Of a stretch of 64,000 bases of DNA, positions 1 through 9,271 are shown one piece after another. Positions within the stretch are counted from its first letter, which is position 1, and every line of letters starts with the position of its first letter. Made by a program: the position numbers and the translations under genes. Location: the NCBI RefSeq assembly GCF_009296025.1, contig NZ_CP045178.1:496001-560000 (forward strand). The letters run 5' to 3'. The DNA is from Streptomyces tsukubensis. Its GTDB lineage: Bacteria; Actinomycetota; Actinomycetes; Streptomycetales; Streptomycetaceae. A model generated the notes under the pieces. The model was not told where the DNA came from, searched no databases, and saw only the letters and a list, made by a program, of their open reading frames with translations.

Positions 1-326
1 CGATGCTGGGCCGGGTCGTCGGGCAGACAGGCCAGTTCCGCGCGGTCTGGCGGGACGTGGCAGCGATCAGGTCACGGTTCGCCGCCGCGGTGCGTACCGC
101 CCATCCTGATTGGCAGGCCCTCGCGCCGGGGGCGAACTTCGTCACGTTCGTCACGGGGCACCTCGACGTCCCCCACGCGTTGGCGACCCATCTGGCCGGG
201 CGCGGAGTGCGCATCCGGCCCCTGACCGGCCTACCCGGTCTGGACGGATGTGTCCGTTTCTCCCTGGCCTCCGACGCGGAGATGCGCCACGTCGCCTCCC
301 TCGTGGCGGAGTTCCGCCCGCCGTGA
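1..326 (+). CDS. PLP-dependent aminotransferase, C-terminal part (cut by window edge)
   Basis: The reading frame is open from the first base, so the gene begins left of the window and only about 108 C-terminal residues are visible. They look like the small C-terminal domain of fold-type I aminotransferases of the histidinol-phosphate type: a segment with GANFVTF, then a GRGVRIRPL stretch and a G-CVRFSLAS segment, where the Arg that binds the substrate carboxylate normally sits. The PLP lysine lies outside the window. It is followed by the carbamoyltransferase operon on the same strand, so it could supply an amine that is then carbamoylated; this is inference from position. The exact substrate is unknown. 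Confidence 0.7.
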   Translation, partial: MLGRVVGQTGQFRAVWRDVAAIRSRFAAAVRTAHPDWQALAPGANFVTFVTGHLDVPHALATHLAGRGVRIRPLTGLPGLDGCVRFSLASDAEMRHVASLVAEFRPP

Positions 327-478
327 ACCGCACGATGTGTCCGGCACCGTGATCCACCCGGTGTCACGTCCGCCGTGAACCGCACGGTGTACCCCGCACC
401 GTGATTCACCCGGTGTCACGTCCTGCGTGATCCGCCCCGTGTCACATCCGCCGTGATCCACCCGGTGTTCCGGTATCC
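323..478. repeat. Six tandem 26-bp repeats
   Basis: Six units of exactly 26 bp lie end to end, starting at 323, 349, 375, 401, 427 and 453. Each begins GTGA and carries a GTGT about 13 bases in. Units 1 and 3 share the variant GTGAACCGCAC, while units 2, 4 and 6 share GTGATYCACCCGGTGT. The first unit overlaps the stop codon of the aminotransferase, and the array ends 36 bases before the carbamoyltransferase start. There are no spacers, so this is not a CRISPR array. Confidence 0.85.
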
Positions 479-514
479 GCCTCACCACGAGGTCTTCCCT
501 GGAGGCAGACGACC

Positions 515-1987
515 ATGACGAACGTCCTCGGGGTGTCGTACGGCAGCCATGACGCGGCCGTCGCCGTCATCCGCGACGGCACACTCGTGTACGCCTCGCA
601 CTGCGAGCGTTTCAGCCGGGTGAAGAACGACCCCCGGCTGGACCCGTCAGCCGTGGCGGAGGCGTTGAGTCAGGTCGACCGCGTCGACTCGGTGATCTAT
701 TACGAGCGCCCCCTGCTCAAGCGCGGTCGACAACTGCGGGCCGGGCAGTTCTCGGCGGCGCTCGATCCGCGCGGGGTGCGCGACCGGCTGCGCGAGATCC
801 CCGCGCTGCGTCGCACCCCTGTGCACATCGTCGGCCACCACGAGTCCCACGCGGCCGGTGGCTACTTCACCTCGGGGTTCGACGAGGCGGCCGTGGTGGT
901 CGTCGACGCCATCGGCGAATGGGACACGGTCTCGGTGTGGTCCGCGCGCGGCACCAGCCTGACGAAGGTGGCGAGCGTGCGCTATCCGCACAGCATCGGC
1001 CTGCTGTACTCCGCCTTCACTCAACGAGTGGGGTTCCGGCCGAACGAGGAGGAGTACATCATGATGGGGCTCGCCGCGTACGGGACACCGGACCTGGCGG
1101 AGCTGATCTGGGACGACTTCGTACGCAGCCCCCGCTGGCCGGACTTCCGCCTCACCCGCTCGGTCCACCGGGGCGTGGCCGACTGGCGTCCGCGTCTCAC
1201 CAACCCGGCTGTCATCGCGGCGAGCGCCCAGGAGGTGACCGAACGGCTCCTGGACGACCTCTTCGGGTGGGTCGCGGAGACCGTCGGTTCACGCAACCTC
1301 GTCTACTCCGGCGGTGTCGCGCTGAACTGCCGGTACAACTCGCGCCTGGCCCGGTCCACGTTGTTCGACCGGATCTGGATCATGCCCAATCCCGGCGACG
1401 CCGGTAGCGCCGTCGGCGCGGCCCTCGCCCATCTGCGTCGGCACGTCCGGTGGCCCGGCCCCTATCTCGGTCACCGGATCGCCCACGAGCCGGATCTGGA
1501 CGAGGCGGTCCGCCGGTTGGTCCGCGGTGAGGTGATCGGCTTCGCCCATGGCAGGGCCGAGTTCGGCCCGAGGGCCCTCGGCAACCGCAGTCTGCTGACC
1601 GACCCCCGGCCCGCGGCGGCCAAGCGGCGGGTCAACGCGGTCAAGCGGCGCGAGCCGTTCCGGCCCTTCGCTCCCGCTGTCCTGGCCGACCACGCCCACG
1701 AGGCGTTCGACCTGCCCGTACCGCACAGTCCTTACATGCAGTACGTGGCCCGGTGCCGCGATCCCGAACAGCTGATGGCCGTCTGCCACGCGGACGGCAC
1801 GAGCCGGGTCCAGACCGTGCGTCTGGCGGAGAACCCGGTGTTCCACGAACTGCTCACCCGTTTCCATCGCGAGACCGGCTGCCCGGTACTCCTCAACACC
1901 AGCCTCAACGTCAAGGGCGAGCCCTTGGTCAACAGCGTGGAGGACGCTCGCCGTTTCCAGGAGTGCTATGGGATTCCCGTCCTCTGA
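515..1987 (+). CDS. NodU/CmcH-family carbamoyltransferase
   Basis: This 490-residue protein is of the family that transfers a carbamoyl group from carbamoyl phosphate, through carbamoyl-adenylate, to a hydroxyl or amine of a metabolite (NodU, CmcH, TobZ, novobiocin NovN). The N-terminal Kae1-like domain shows MTNVLGVSYGSHDAA, the metal-binding HHESHAAGGYF and VVVVDAIGEWD. The C-terminal domain shows the signature GRAEFGPRALGNRSLL near residue 350 and LLNTSLN near the end. It is slightly short at the C-terminus compared with typical members. The start has a GGAGG ribosome site 10 bases upstream, and the next gene overlaps by 20 bases. The acceptor is not deducible. Amine carbamoylation after the upstream aminotransferase is one possibility. 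Confidence 0.92.
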   Translation: MTNVLGVSYGSHDAAVAVIRDGTLVYASHCERFSRVKNDPRLDPSAVAEALSQVDRVDSVIYYERPLLKRGRQLRAGQFSAALDPRGVRDRLREIPALRRTPVHIVGHHESHAAGGYFTSGFDEAAVVVVDAIGEWDTVSVWSARGTSLTKVASVRYPHSIGLLYSAFTQRVGFRPNEEEYIMMGLAAYGTPDLAELIWDDFVRSPRWPDFRLTRSVHRGVADWRPRLTNPAVIAASAQEVTERLLDDLFGWVAETVGSRNLVYSGGVALNCRYNSRLARSTLFDRIWIMPNPGDAGSAVGAALAHLRRHVRWPGPYLGHRIAHEPDLDEAVRRLVRGEVIGFAHGRAEFGPRALGNRSLLTDPRPAAAKRRVNAVKRREPFRPFAPAVLADHAHEAFDLPVPHSPYMQYVARCRDPEQLMAVCHADGTSRVQTVRLAENPVFHELLTRFHRETGCPVLLNTSLNVKGEPLVNSVEDARRFQECYGIPVL

Positions 1988-3626
1988 ACCTCGTCCCCGC
2001 CGCGTCGCCGTACTCGGCAGCCCCGGCAGCGGCAAGACCACCTTCGCGCACCGGCTGACCGAGGCCACCGGGCTTCCGCTGTTCCACCTCGACGACCTCT
2101 ACTGGCGTCCGGGCTGGGCCAGAACCCCGGATCCGGTATGGCGGGAGACGGTCGCCGCGTTGTGCGCCGACGACGTGTGGATCATCGACGGCAACTTCCT
2201 GTCGACGGTGGAGCTGCGGGTCGAAGCGGCTGACCTGGTCGTCCTGTTCGACCGTCCGGAACTCCGGTGTGCCATCAACCTGATCCGGCGTTCGGTCGGG
2301 CTGTGGCTCGGGCGGCGCGCCGGACTCTATCTGCCCCGCCGACTGCGCGCACGAGGGACGGGAGGCCGGGTGCGCAGTCTCCGGGCGCTGCTGCGCAAGG
2401 CTCTGGCGTTCCGTCGCAGGGAACTGGTCGCCATGCGCCCGTTGCTGCGGCTCCACGCGGACCGGGTGGTCACCTGCCACACCCGCGCGGAGGCCGAACG
2501 GCTGCTGTCCGCGCTCTCCGGTCCGCGCCCCGGACGGGCCGGACCGGCCGACCGGGCCGTACCCACCGACCGGGCCGGACAGTGCGACTGCCCGCTCGGC
2601 CGGGGACCCGCCACAGCGGGCCAGGGCCACAGCCACAACCACAGCCACAGCCACAGCCACAGCCACAGCCACGAAGGGAGTGCCCCGATACCGGAGGGAG
2701 ATACCGAGACTGGAGGGCCGACCGCGCGCGCCGTCGTCCAGCCCGACACGAGTGTGGTGCTGCCTGTGTGGGACGGGTACGTGGACCGTCGGCTGACGGC
2801 AGCGGTACGCAGCATCCAGGACCAGGGTCTCCCCGTCGGCCTCATCCTGGTCGACAACGCTTCCACCGTGCCGCTGCCCGCGATCCCAGGTACCCGCCAG
2901 GTCCACTCGCCCCGCCGGCTCACGCTGGGGGCGTCCCGCAATCTCGGACTGGGCCACGTCAGTACGCCCTACGTCCTTTTCTGGGACGCCGACGACGTGA
3001 TGCCGGCCGGCACGCTGCGCCATCTGCGCTCGATACTGGAGGACGACGCCTCGGCGGTGGCCGTCGCCACCGCCATGCACCATCCGGTGACCGGAAGGAT
3101 CTATCCGTTCCCGCCGCGCTGGGCGTACGCCGCTTCGTACCGCGGGCGCCTCTTCGCGCTGCTCAATACCGTGCGCCCGTTGTTCCCCGGTCTTGGCAGT
3201 GTGCTGATGAGAACCGAGTCCGTGCGCGAGTGCGGTGGCTACGACGACGCCGACCACGGTGAGGACTGGGCCTTCACCAGTGTGCTGGCGTTCCGGGGCA
3301 GAGTGCGGCTGACACGTCGCTCCGGTCGTGCCTATCTCGCGAGCCCCACCTCCCTGAGCTCGGTACACCGTTCGGTCGCCGCGGTCTGGGCCCGCCGGTG
3401 CCGCGTACGCCGCCGACTGCGCGCGGATCCCTCCGTCCCCGGCTACTGCAAGCGCTGCCTTCCGTTGATCGCCGTACTCCAATGTGCCGACGTGCTGGTC
3501 TTCAGGGTCCTGCGCCAGCTCGGGCAGAAGGCGAGAGGGACGGCGACCGGCCCCGTCCTGACCAACAGCAGGGGCCGAGCCGGGACTCCGTCCACTGAGG
3601 AAGTGGGAACGAAGTGGGAAAACTGA
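1968..3626 (+). CDS. P-loop kinase-like domain fused through a His-rich linker to a GT2 glycosyltransferase
   Basis: One 552-residue frame contains two unrelated domains. Residues about 10-190 form an adenylate-kinase-like P-loop domain, of the type called topology-modulation or FlaR-like, with Walker A GSPGSGKTT and the downstream LFHLDDLYWRPGW. Residues 221-235 are an alternating His/Ser tract. From about residue 262 there is a family 2 glycosyltransferase: DTSVVLPVWDG, the nucleotide-sugar/metal motif FWDADD, and a later GEDWAF that fits the catalytic acidic position. It overlaps the carbamoyltransferase and the next gene. The kinase half may act on a small metabolite and the GT2 half on a sugar transfer. 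Whether both are active, or the protein is translated as two pieces, cannot be seen. Confidence 0.8.
   Translation: MGFPSSEPRPRRVAVLGSPGSGKTTFAHRLTEATGLPLFHLDDLYWRPGWARTPDPVWRETVAALCADDVWIIDGNFLSTVELRVEAADLVVLFDRPELRCAINLIRRSVGLWLGRRAGLYLPRRLRARGTGGRVRSLRALLRKALAFRRRELVAMRPLLRLHADRVVTCHTRAEAERLLSALSGPRPGRAGPADRAVPTDRAGQCDCPLGRGPATAGQGHSHNHSHSHSHSHSHEGSAPIPEGDTETGGPTARAVVQPDTSVVLPVWDGYVDRRLTAAVRSIQDQGLPVGLILVDNASTVPLPAIPGTRQVHSPRRLTLGASRNLGLGHVSTPYVLFWDADDVMPAGTLRHLRSILEDDASAVAVATAMHHPVTGRIYPFPPRWAYAASYRGRLFALLNTVRPLFPGLGSVLMRTESVRECGGYDDADHGEDWAFTSVLAFRGRVRLTRRSGRAYLASPTSLSSVHRSVAAVWARRCRVRRRLRADPSVPGYCKRCLPLIAVLQCADVLVFRVLRQLGQKARGTATGPVLTNSRGRAGTPSTEEVGTKWEN
2628..2672 (+). repeat. In-frame CAC/AGC hexamer tract encoding a His-Ser linker
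   Basis: Consecutive copies of the hexamer CAGCCA, with one variant carrying AAC, encode 15 residues that alternate His with Ser or Asn. The tract lies between the kinase-like and glycosyltransferase domains. Changes in copy number would alter linker length by two residues without breaking the frame. Metal binding by the His residues is possible but unproven. Confidence 0.85.
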
Positions 3627-5260
3627 CCTCGACCATGGCGTTCACGTTCGTCTGTCACGCCGGTCCGCTCGAACCCCAGGCGGTGCTGCTGGCCGCCTCA
3701 CTGCGCCGGTACGCGGGGCACGTACCGGCCTACGTCGCCGTACCCCAGCCGGAGGAGGTGTGGGGCGCGCCGTCCGGGCGCACGCTCGCCGCCTTCGACC
3801 GCTTCGACATCGAAGTGGTGCCGGTGACAGCGCCGTTCGGTCGCGAGCGTCCGCTCACCAACAAGATCGCGGCGCTCCGCGTGCCCGCGGAAACCGAGCG
3901 GCTCGTCCTGCTCGACAGCGACATACTGGCGCTCGGGCCGGTCGCCGACCACCCCTTGCTGACCTCCGAAGCCGAGGTCGTCGCCAAACCCGCCGACTTC
4001 CAGACCTGGACGCGCGAACTCGCCGTCTGGGCACGTACATACGCGGCCTGTGGTGCTCGGGTACCGCGGACACGCGTGGCCGCCACTGTCTCGGGCGACA
4101 CGGGGCCGCCGTACTTCAACTCCGGGGTCGTGATCACTCGTCGGCCGGGCCGGCTCGCCGATGTCTGGGAGCGGTGCGCGCGCGCCCTCGCGGCCACCGA
4201 CGATCTGCCGTTCGGTTCGCGTTGGGACGATCAGCCCGCGTTCGCCGTCGCGGTACAGGCGGGCGGGTTCACCGTCGGTTACGCCGACGAGCGGCTCAAT
4301 TTCCCCGCGCACGTACGGACCCTCCCACCTGGACGGCCACCCCTGCTCTGCCACTACCACCGTCCGCGCGTGATCCGTGTGGACCCCCTGCTGCGGGGTC
4401 TGGTCGCCGACTACGCACGGCGTCATCCCGAGGTCGCCGAGGTACTGCGCGAACACCGCGAGTGGGAACCGTACGCCCCCGGGCCGCGGACCCCGCTCCG
4501 GCGACCCGCCCCGCGCGCGGGCGGCGGACTCCCCACAGCGCCCGGGGCGGAGCTGCTGATCACCGGTATGCCGGAGAGCGGCAGCCGCGACCTCTGCGAG
4601 TTGCTGAACGGGTACAGCGACTGTGCCGCGATCGTCGGTCCCCCCGCGGTCGATGACGCGTTGCGCGCGTACGACACCCCGTGGGGCGTCCCGGTGTATC
4701 TGCGGGACACCCGGATCGCCGTCGCCGACGGCAGGACCGCGTTTCGGCCGCGTTCCGCCGACTTCCTGCTCGCGGTGGAGAACACGGAAACGCTGCCCGC
4801 CCGCCTGGGCGCGGTCCGCGCGCTGCTGCCCGGCCTCAGGACGGTCCTCTGTGCGCGTGATCCGTACGACACCATCGCCCGCTGGAAGGAGGCGCGGGAC
4901 CAGACGTGGTCTGAGAACGCGCGGCCGGGCGACACGGATCGTGCGGAGCCGTCCGGCATCCGGTCCCGCCCCGACGCCGCCGAGCGCCTGGCGCGCCGCT
5001 GGGCCCGGTCGGTCCGGCGTCTGCGTGACGCCCGCGAGGGCTCGTTGCTGATCGACTACGACCGGCTCATGGCCGATCCGTACGGCGTGCTGGCGCGGGT
5101 GACCGAGGGGCTGCGGCCCGGCAGCCCGCCCGAGGGGCTGCGGCCCCGCGAGCCCGTACACCAGCGGGATTCTCTCAACAGCCACGACCGGAAGGCGATC
5201 GAGGCCATCTGTGTGCCGGTCGCGCGCGAGCTCGGCATCGTCGTCCGCCCGAAACCGTGA
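3614..5260 (+). CDS. Glycosyltransferase-like / sulfotransferase-like fusion protein
   Basis: The 548-residue protein begins with a GT8-like nucleotide-diphospho-sugar fold: FTFVCHAGPLEPQAVLLAAS and, near residue 97, RLVLLDSDILALG, with a DxD-type motif. From about residue 313 it has a second domain whose start, LLITGMPESGSRDL, resembles the PAPS phosphate-binding loop of sulfotransferases. Later RTVLCARDPYDTIARW fits their 3-prime-phosphate-binding region, and LLIDYDRLMADPYGVL is the typical distal motif. It overlaps the preceding gene by 13 bases, and its stop overlaps the next start (GTGA). The fusion suggests a sugar is added and the product sulfated by one polypeptide. Substrates are unknown. 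Confidence 0.72.
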   Translation: MGKLTSTMAFTFVCHAGPLEPQAVLLAASLRRYAGHVPAYVAVPQPEEVWGAPSGRTLAAFDRFDIEVVPVTAPFGRERPLTNKIAALRVPAETERLVLLDSDILALGPVADHPLLTSEAEVVAKPADFQTWTRELAVWARTYAACGARVPRTRVAATVSGDTGPPYFNSGVVITRRPGRLADVWERCARALAATDDLPFGSRWDDQPAFAVAVQAGGFTVGYADERLNFPAHVRTLPPGRPPLLCHYHRPRVIRVDPLLRGLVADYARRHPEVAEVLREHREWEPYAPGPRTPLRRPAPRAGGGLPTAPGAELLITGMPESGSRDLCELLNGYSDCAAIVGPPAVDDALRAYDTPWGVPVYLRDTRIAVADGRTAFRPRSADFLLAVENTETLPARLGAVRALLPGLRTVLCARDPYDTIARWKEARDQTWSENARPGDTDRAEPSGIRSRPDAAERLARRWARSVRRLRDAREGSLLIDYDRLMADPYGVLARVTEGLRPGSPPEGLRPREPVHQRDSLNSHDRKAIEAICVPVARELGIVVRPKP

Positions 5261-6651
5261 GGACAGACCCCATGTATGGGACCGCTCAGGAAGGGACGAT
5301 CACCACGCTCTCCGGCGACTGGGCTCCGCCCGGCTCACGCCCGGTGGAGCTGGTCTTCCGCACGGTGGGTGAACGCACCAGCCGGCTCTCCCTCGACCTC
5401 GCACTCGCACACGTCAAGCCCCAGCGGGCCCACGTCGTCAGCGACGTGAAGCCGTTCGCCCGCACGGTGCGGCGGATGTTGCGGGAGCTCGATCACCGCT
5501 GTTCGCACGTGGTCTTCGTGGACGCGGACTGTCTGATCCTGGAAGACCTGCGGCCCTTCCTGGACGTGAACGACCTCCCCTGCGTCGACTGCTACGGCCA
5601 CGACCGATTCCGTGGGCGCGTACACGGCGGCGCACGGATCAGCAGGATCGACGTGGTCAGGGGGATGGGGACGTGGCTGAAGCCGCTGGAGCGGCGTTCC
5701 ACCGTGCTGTGGCCCGAGGGGTACTTGGTCGGTGCCGTACTGCGCGATCTCGGCCTCTTCTGGCAGTACAAGCACTTTCCCCTCCTGCACGACCACTTCC
5801 AGCGCTACACCGACATCTTCCGCAAGTACGCGCTGTGGCAACTCCGCAGCCGCGAGGGCGTGAAGCGGCGGCACCTCGAACGGTCGGCCGCCGGGTGGGG
5901 GCCTGACGCCGAGTTCGTCGTCGCACGCCATGCCCTGCGCCACGCCGCCGGCTCCGTATCCGACGATGCCGAGCCCCGCGAAATCGGGGAGTACATCCGG
6001 AGCCTGCCCCGGATCGCACCGGCGGAGGTGGCGGGTCTCGGTCTCGTCGACCAGGACGGAGAAGCCCGAGCCGAGGACATCACGGCCGCCCTCGCTGCGG
6101 CCCCCTCGCGATTCGGGCCACCACCCGGACGGTGCAAGGTCTTCGGCGTGGGTCTGCCCGGCACCGGTACCCAGTCACTGAGCCGTGCCTTGCACACGTT
6201 GGGCTTCAGCGCCCTCCACGACCCCGGCGGCGAAGGCGGCGAACGCCTCGGCGGCGTCTCGGAGCCCGGGGCCGCGTGGCCGTCCCTGCTCGCCCACTAC
6301 GACGGGATGACCGGCATGGCGGCAGCGCACCGGTTCCGGGAGCTGGACCGGCGGTGGCCCGGCAGCAAGTTCGTCCTGACCGTCCGCGACGAGGAGAGCT
6401 GGTCACGGTGGTGGGGTGGCTCATCGCGGACCCAGCGTGGTGGCGGTCGGCCCCTGAGCGGCTACCGCGACCATGTGCGGCGGCTCACCGAGTACTTCGC
6501 CGGCCGCCAGGACGATCTGCTGGTGCTGGACGTCGCGGGTGGCGAGGGCTACGAGAAGCTGGCGCCGTTTCTCGGTACGGCAGTTCCCGACCAGGCGTTC
6601 CCCCACCGAGGGGAGCGCAGGGCTGCGCGATCCGAAGGAGACTCCTTATGA
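5257..6651 (+). CDS. Second glycosyltransferase-like / sulfotransferase fusion protein
   Basis: The protein has 464 residues from a GTG start that overlaps the upstream stop; an in-frame ATG five codons later is an alternative. Residues 1-260 resemble a GT8-like fold, with HVVFVDADCLILEDL near residue 85 as the DxD motif. From about residue 292 there is a sulfotransferase domain with VFGVGLPGTGTQSLSRAL as the phosphosulfate loop, KFVLTVRDEESW as the 3-prime-phosphate region, and the end motif GEGYEKLAPFLG. The sulfotransferase half is close in layout to the free-standing enzyme at 8545-9138. It belongs to the same translationally coupled operon. Confidence 0.75.
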   Translation: MRTDPMYGTAQEGTITTLSGDWAPPGSRPVELVFRTVGERTSRLSLDLALAHVKPQRAHVVSDVKPFARTVRRMLRELDHRCSHVVFVDADCLILEDLRPFLDVNDLPCVDCYGHDRFRGRVHGGARISRIDVVRGMGTWLKPLERRSTVLWPEGYLVGAVLRDLGLFWQYKHFPLLHDHFQRYTDIFRKYALWQLRSREGVKRRHLERSAAGWGPDAEFVVARHALRHAAGSVSDDAEPREIGEYIRSLPRIAPAEVAGLGLVDQDGEARAEDITAALAAAPSRFGPPPGRCKVFGVGLPGTGTQSLSRALHTLGFSALHDPGGEGGERLGGVSEPGAAWPSLLAHYDGMTGMAAAHRFRELDRRWPGSKFVLTVRDEESWSRWWGGSSRTQRGGGRPLSGYRDHVRRLTEYFAGRQDDLLVLDVAGGEGYEKLAPFLGTAVPDQAFPHRGERRAARSEGDSL

Positions 6652-7565
6652 CGCGACGAGCGGCACACCGGATGGACCAGGACCGGCTCGGTGTCCTGGT
6701 GGTCGGCATGCACCGCAGTGGTACGTCAGCGGTCACCCGCGCCGTGAACCTGCTGGGCGTACCCCTGGGCCTGTCGTCCGACCGGCTCCCCGCCTCACCG
6801 AGCAACAAGCCCGGCCACTGGGAGAGCACCTCGCTCGTCGCCCTCAACGACAGCGTCCTGCACGCGCTCGGCCGCAGCTCGTGGTGCCCCCCTCCCCTGG
6901 ACATCTGGGCCGGAGGACCGCGGGCCGCGGCCGGCCCGACGCCCCGGCGTGCCCGGCTGCTGCTCCAGCGGGTCCACCCCACAAGGCAGTGGGTGTGGAA
7001 GGACCCCCGCACCAGCCTCACTCTCCCGTTCTGGCTGGCCGCCCTCCACGATGTGCCCGTGGCGATCGTCCTGGCGGTCCGGCACCCGATGGAGGTCGCG
7101 GTCTCGCTGCACAAGCGCGACGGCACGCCGGTGGAGGTCGGCCTCTGCATGTGGGAGCGGTACGTCAGGCACGCCCTCGCGGCGGCGGCCGGGCTGCCCG
7201 TGCTGATCACCCACTACGACCGCCTGTTGGCCGACCCCGTCGCCTGGGCTCAGCGGGCCGCCGGTTTCCTGACCCCGCTCGGTGCCAGGATCACCTGGCA
7301 GCCGGGTTGGGAGAACGGGCTCCGGTCCTTCATTCAGCCCGGACTACGTCACGAGATCGCACCCCGAGCGGATAGGGCCGAGGCGGCGACGGCCCACCTC
7401 GACACCGTGCATGACGCCTTACGCCAATACGACGGGCCCGTCAGGTCATTTCGACCGCCGGACCTACCGCCGGAGGATCCCCGCGTCGAACAGCGCCTGC
7501 TGCACCACGCGCGCGGCGGCCGGCCACAGTCGATCCCCGGCCGCGCCCCGGGGACGGCCCGGTGA
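6648..7565 (+). CDS. Sulfotransferase family protein
   Basis: This 305-residue protein starts at an ATG that overlaps the previous stop (ATGA) behind a GAAGGAG ribosome site, although the frame stays open much further upstream. [20 protein letters not shown] is the P-loop-like phosphosulfate-binding motif of PAPS-dependent sulfotransferases. [14 protein letters not shown] and [15 protein letters not shown] fit the family's later motifs, and [15 protein letters not shown] is the distal signature. The family includes bacterial polysaccharide and natural-product sulfotransferases. No signal peptide or membrane segment is visible, so it should act in the cytoplasm. The acceptor is unknown. Confidence 0.8.
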   Translation: MTRRAAHRMDQDRLGVLVVGMHRSGTSAVTRAVNLLGVPLGLSSDRLPASPSNKPGHWESTSLVALNDSVLHALGRSSWCPPPLDIWAGGPRAAAGPTPRRARLLLQRVHPTRQWVWKDPRTSLTLPFWLAALHDVPVAIVLAVRHPMEVAVSLHKRDGTPVEVGLCMWERYVRHALAAAAGLPVLITHYDRLLADPVAWAQRAAGFLTPLGARITWQPGWENGLRSFIQPGLRHEIAPRADRAEAATAHLDTVHDALRQYDGPVRSFRPPDLPPEDPRVEQRLLHHARGGRPQSIPGRAPGTAR

Positions 7566-8548
7566 TGGCCCGCCGACGGCGTGCCGTGGTGACCGGCGGG
7601 GCGGGTTTCCTCGGTGCGCACCTGTGCCGACGGCTACTGGCCGAGGACTTCGCGGTGGTCTGTCTCGACAACCTCTCCACGGGGCTCACGGACAACGTGT
7701 CACAGTTGCTGGAGCTCGACACCTTCGAGTTCGTCCAGGCGGACGTGACGACCGGTGTCCGGATCGGCGGACCGGTGGACGTGGTCCTGCACTTCGCCTC
7801 GCCCGCCTCACCGACCGCGTACCTCACCATGCCGGTCGAGACACTGGAGGTCGGCTCCGTCGGGACGCTGAACGCCTTGGAGCTCGCCCGCCGCAACCAG
7901 GCCCGGTTCGTACTGGCGTCGACCTCCGAGGTGTACGGAGATCCACAGGTGAATCCGCAGCCCGAGACCTACTGGGGGAACGTCAACCCGGTGGGTCCGC
8001 GCGGGGTGTACGACGAGGCGAAGAGGTTCGCCGAGGCCTCGGCCATGGCGTATCGCAGGAGCCACGAGATCGACACGGCCATCGTTCGGATCTTCAACAC
8101 CTACGGTCCGCGGATGCGACCTGACGACGGACGCGCGGTGCCGACCTTCGTGCGGCAGGCCCTCCTCGGCGAACCGCTCACCGTCACGGGGGACGGTCTC
8201 CAGACGCGGTCGCTCTGCTACGTGGACGACTTGGTCGAGGGGATCTTCCGGGTCGTCCTCTCGGATCTCCCCGGCCCGGTGAATCTGGGCAATCCGCAGG
8301 AGTTGACCGTCGTCGACCTGGCCCGTCGCGTCATCGAGGTGACCGGATCCCTCTCCGGGATCGTTCCGGTGCCGCGGCCGGCCGACGACCCGATGGTGCG
8401 CCGCCCCGACATCTCCCTCGCCAGAACCGCTCTGGGATGGGAGCCGCGGATCGATCTCACCGAGGGCCTCCGGAGCACCATCGCCTGGTTCCGGCGCAAC
8501 CTGGACGCGAAACCCGCGGCCGAACTCAACGAGGAGGCGGCGTCGTGA
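7562..8548 (+). CDS. NAD-dependent epimerase/dehydratase, UDP-glucuronate decarboxylase (UDP-xylose synthase)-like
   Basis: This extended short-chain dehydrogenase has about 328 residues; the start is GTG at 7562 or the adjacent [21 protein letters not shown] is the NAD-binding glycine motif, STSEVYGDP carries the catalytic Ser region, and YDEAKRFAE is the YxxxK catalytic pair. The run [21 protein letters not shown] and the later [10 protein letters not shown] are typical of UDP-xylose synthases, which decarboxylate UDP-glucuronate. dTDP-glucose dehydratase-like activity is the main alternative. In this operon it would provide an activated sugar for the glycosyltransferase domains. Confidence 0.82.
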   Translation: MMARRRRAVVTGGAGFLGAHLCRRLLAEDFAVVCLDNLSTGLTDNVSQLLELDTFEFVQADVTTGVRIGGPVDVVLHFASPASPTAYLTMPVETLEVGSVGTLNALELARRNQARFVLASTSEVYGDPQVNPQPETYWGNVNPVGPRGVYDEAKRFAEASAMAYRRSHEIDTAIVRIFNTYGPRMRPDDGRAVPTFVRQALLGEPLTVTGDGLQTRSLCYVDDLVEGIFRVVLSDLPGPVNLGNPQELTVVDLARRVIEVTGSLSGIVPVPRPADDPMVRRPDISLARTALGWEPRIDLTEGLRSTIAWFRRNLDAKPAAELNEEAAS

Positions 8549-9138
8549 CCCGGCGAACCGGAAGGACCAGGCCCGCCAAGGTGTTCGGTCTTGGGCTGTC
8601 ACGGACCGGCACGCGCTCCCTCACCGCGGCGCTGGGCACTCTTGGACGGGACACCCTGCACTACCCCACCGACCGTGCGGCGCTGGACACACTCACCCGG
8701 GGCGACGCACGGTTTCCGCACCTCGACCACTACGCGGGCATGACCGACATCACGGTGGTGCCGTACTTCCGGGAACTGGACCGGATCTGGCCGGAGAGCA
8801 AGTTCGTCCTGACGTTGCGCGACGACGCGAGCTGGCTGCGCTCCTGCCGCCGGCACTGGGCCGAGCACCCCGTCGACGTACCCGCGACCGACGAGAAGGG
8901 CCATGTGTACCTTCAGGTCAAGCGGTTCCTGCGCGCGGCCGTCTACTCCAGTCACGACTTCAGTGCGGACCGCTTCACCATGGTGCACCGGCTCCACGTG
9001 GAGAGTGTGACCCGGTACTTCGAAGGCCGGGAGGACGACCTGCTGATCATGAACCTTGGCGCCGGGGACGGGTACGAACAGCTGGCCCCCTTCCTCGGAG
9101 TCCCGGCGCCCCACGAGGCGTTCCCCCACGTGGGATGA
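8545..9138 (+). CDS. Sulfotransferase family protein
   Basis: The GTG start at 8545 overlaps the upstream stop (GTGA) and gives 197 residues. [19 protein letters not shown] is the phosphosulfate-binding loop, [16 protein letters not shown] the second conserved region and [12 protein letters not shown] the C-terminal motif. The sequence matches the C-terminal half of the fusion protein at 5257-6651 so well in layout that duplication followed by fusion is likely. It is the last plus-strand gene of the operon. Confidence 0.8.
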   Translation: MTRRTGRTRPAKVFGLGLSRTGTRSLTAALGTLGRDTLHYPTDRAALDTLTRGDARFPHLDHYAGMTDITVVPYFRELDRIWPESKFVLTLRDDASWLRSCRRHWAEHPVDVPATDEKGHVYLQVKRFLRAAVYSSHDFSADRFTMVHRLHVESVTRYFEGREDDLLIMNLGAGDGYEQLAPFLGVPAPHEAFPHVG

Positions 9139-9174
9139 GGGAGGGGCGCACCCCCGGCGGACGGGGCCGGGGCC

Positions 9175-9207
9175 GCGTTCGCGTTCGCGTTCGCGTTCGC
9201 GTTCGCG
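9175..9207. repeat. GCGTTC hexamer repeat, 5.5 copies
   Basis: Five perfect copies of GCGTTC plus a further GCG sit in the gap between the convergent sulfotransferase and cysD genes. The tract has no obvious hairpin. It is probably a slippage-prone microsatellite. Confidence 0.85.
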
Positions 9208-9271
9208 GAAGGATCGCGGGAGTCCACGTGGCGGACGCGTCCTCACGGGAAGCCGCACCGGAGGCCCCCGG

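Noticed and set aside
323..478. CRISPR array
   Set aside because: The units are directly adjacent with no variable spacers, only six copies, and no cas genes are nearby.
1929..3482. 517-codon open frame on the minus strand
   Set aside because: It lies opposite the kinase-glycosyltransferase gene, its sequence is low-complexity Arg/Gly/Pro/Val and shows no family motif. It is an antisense effect of high GC.
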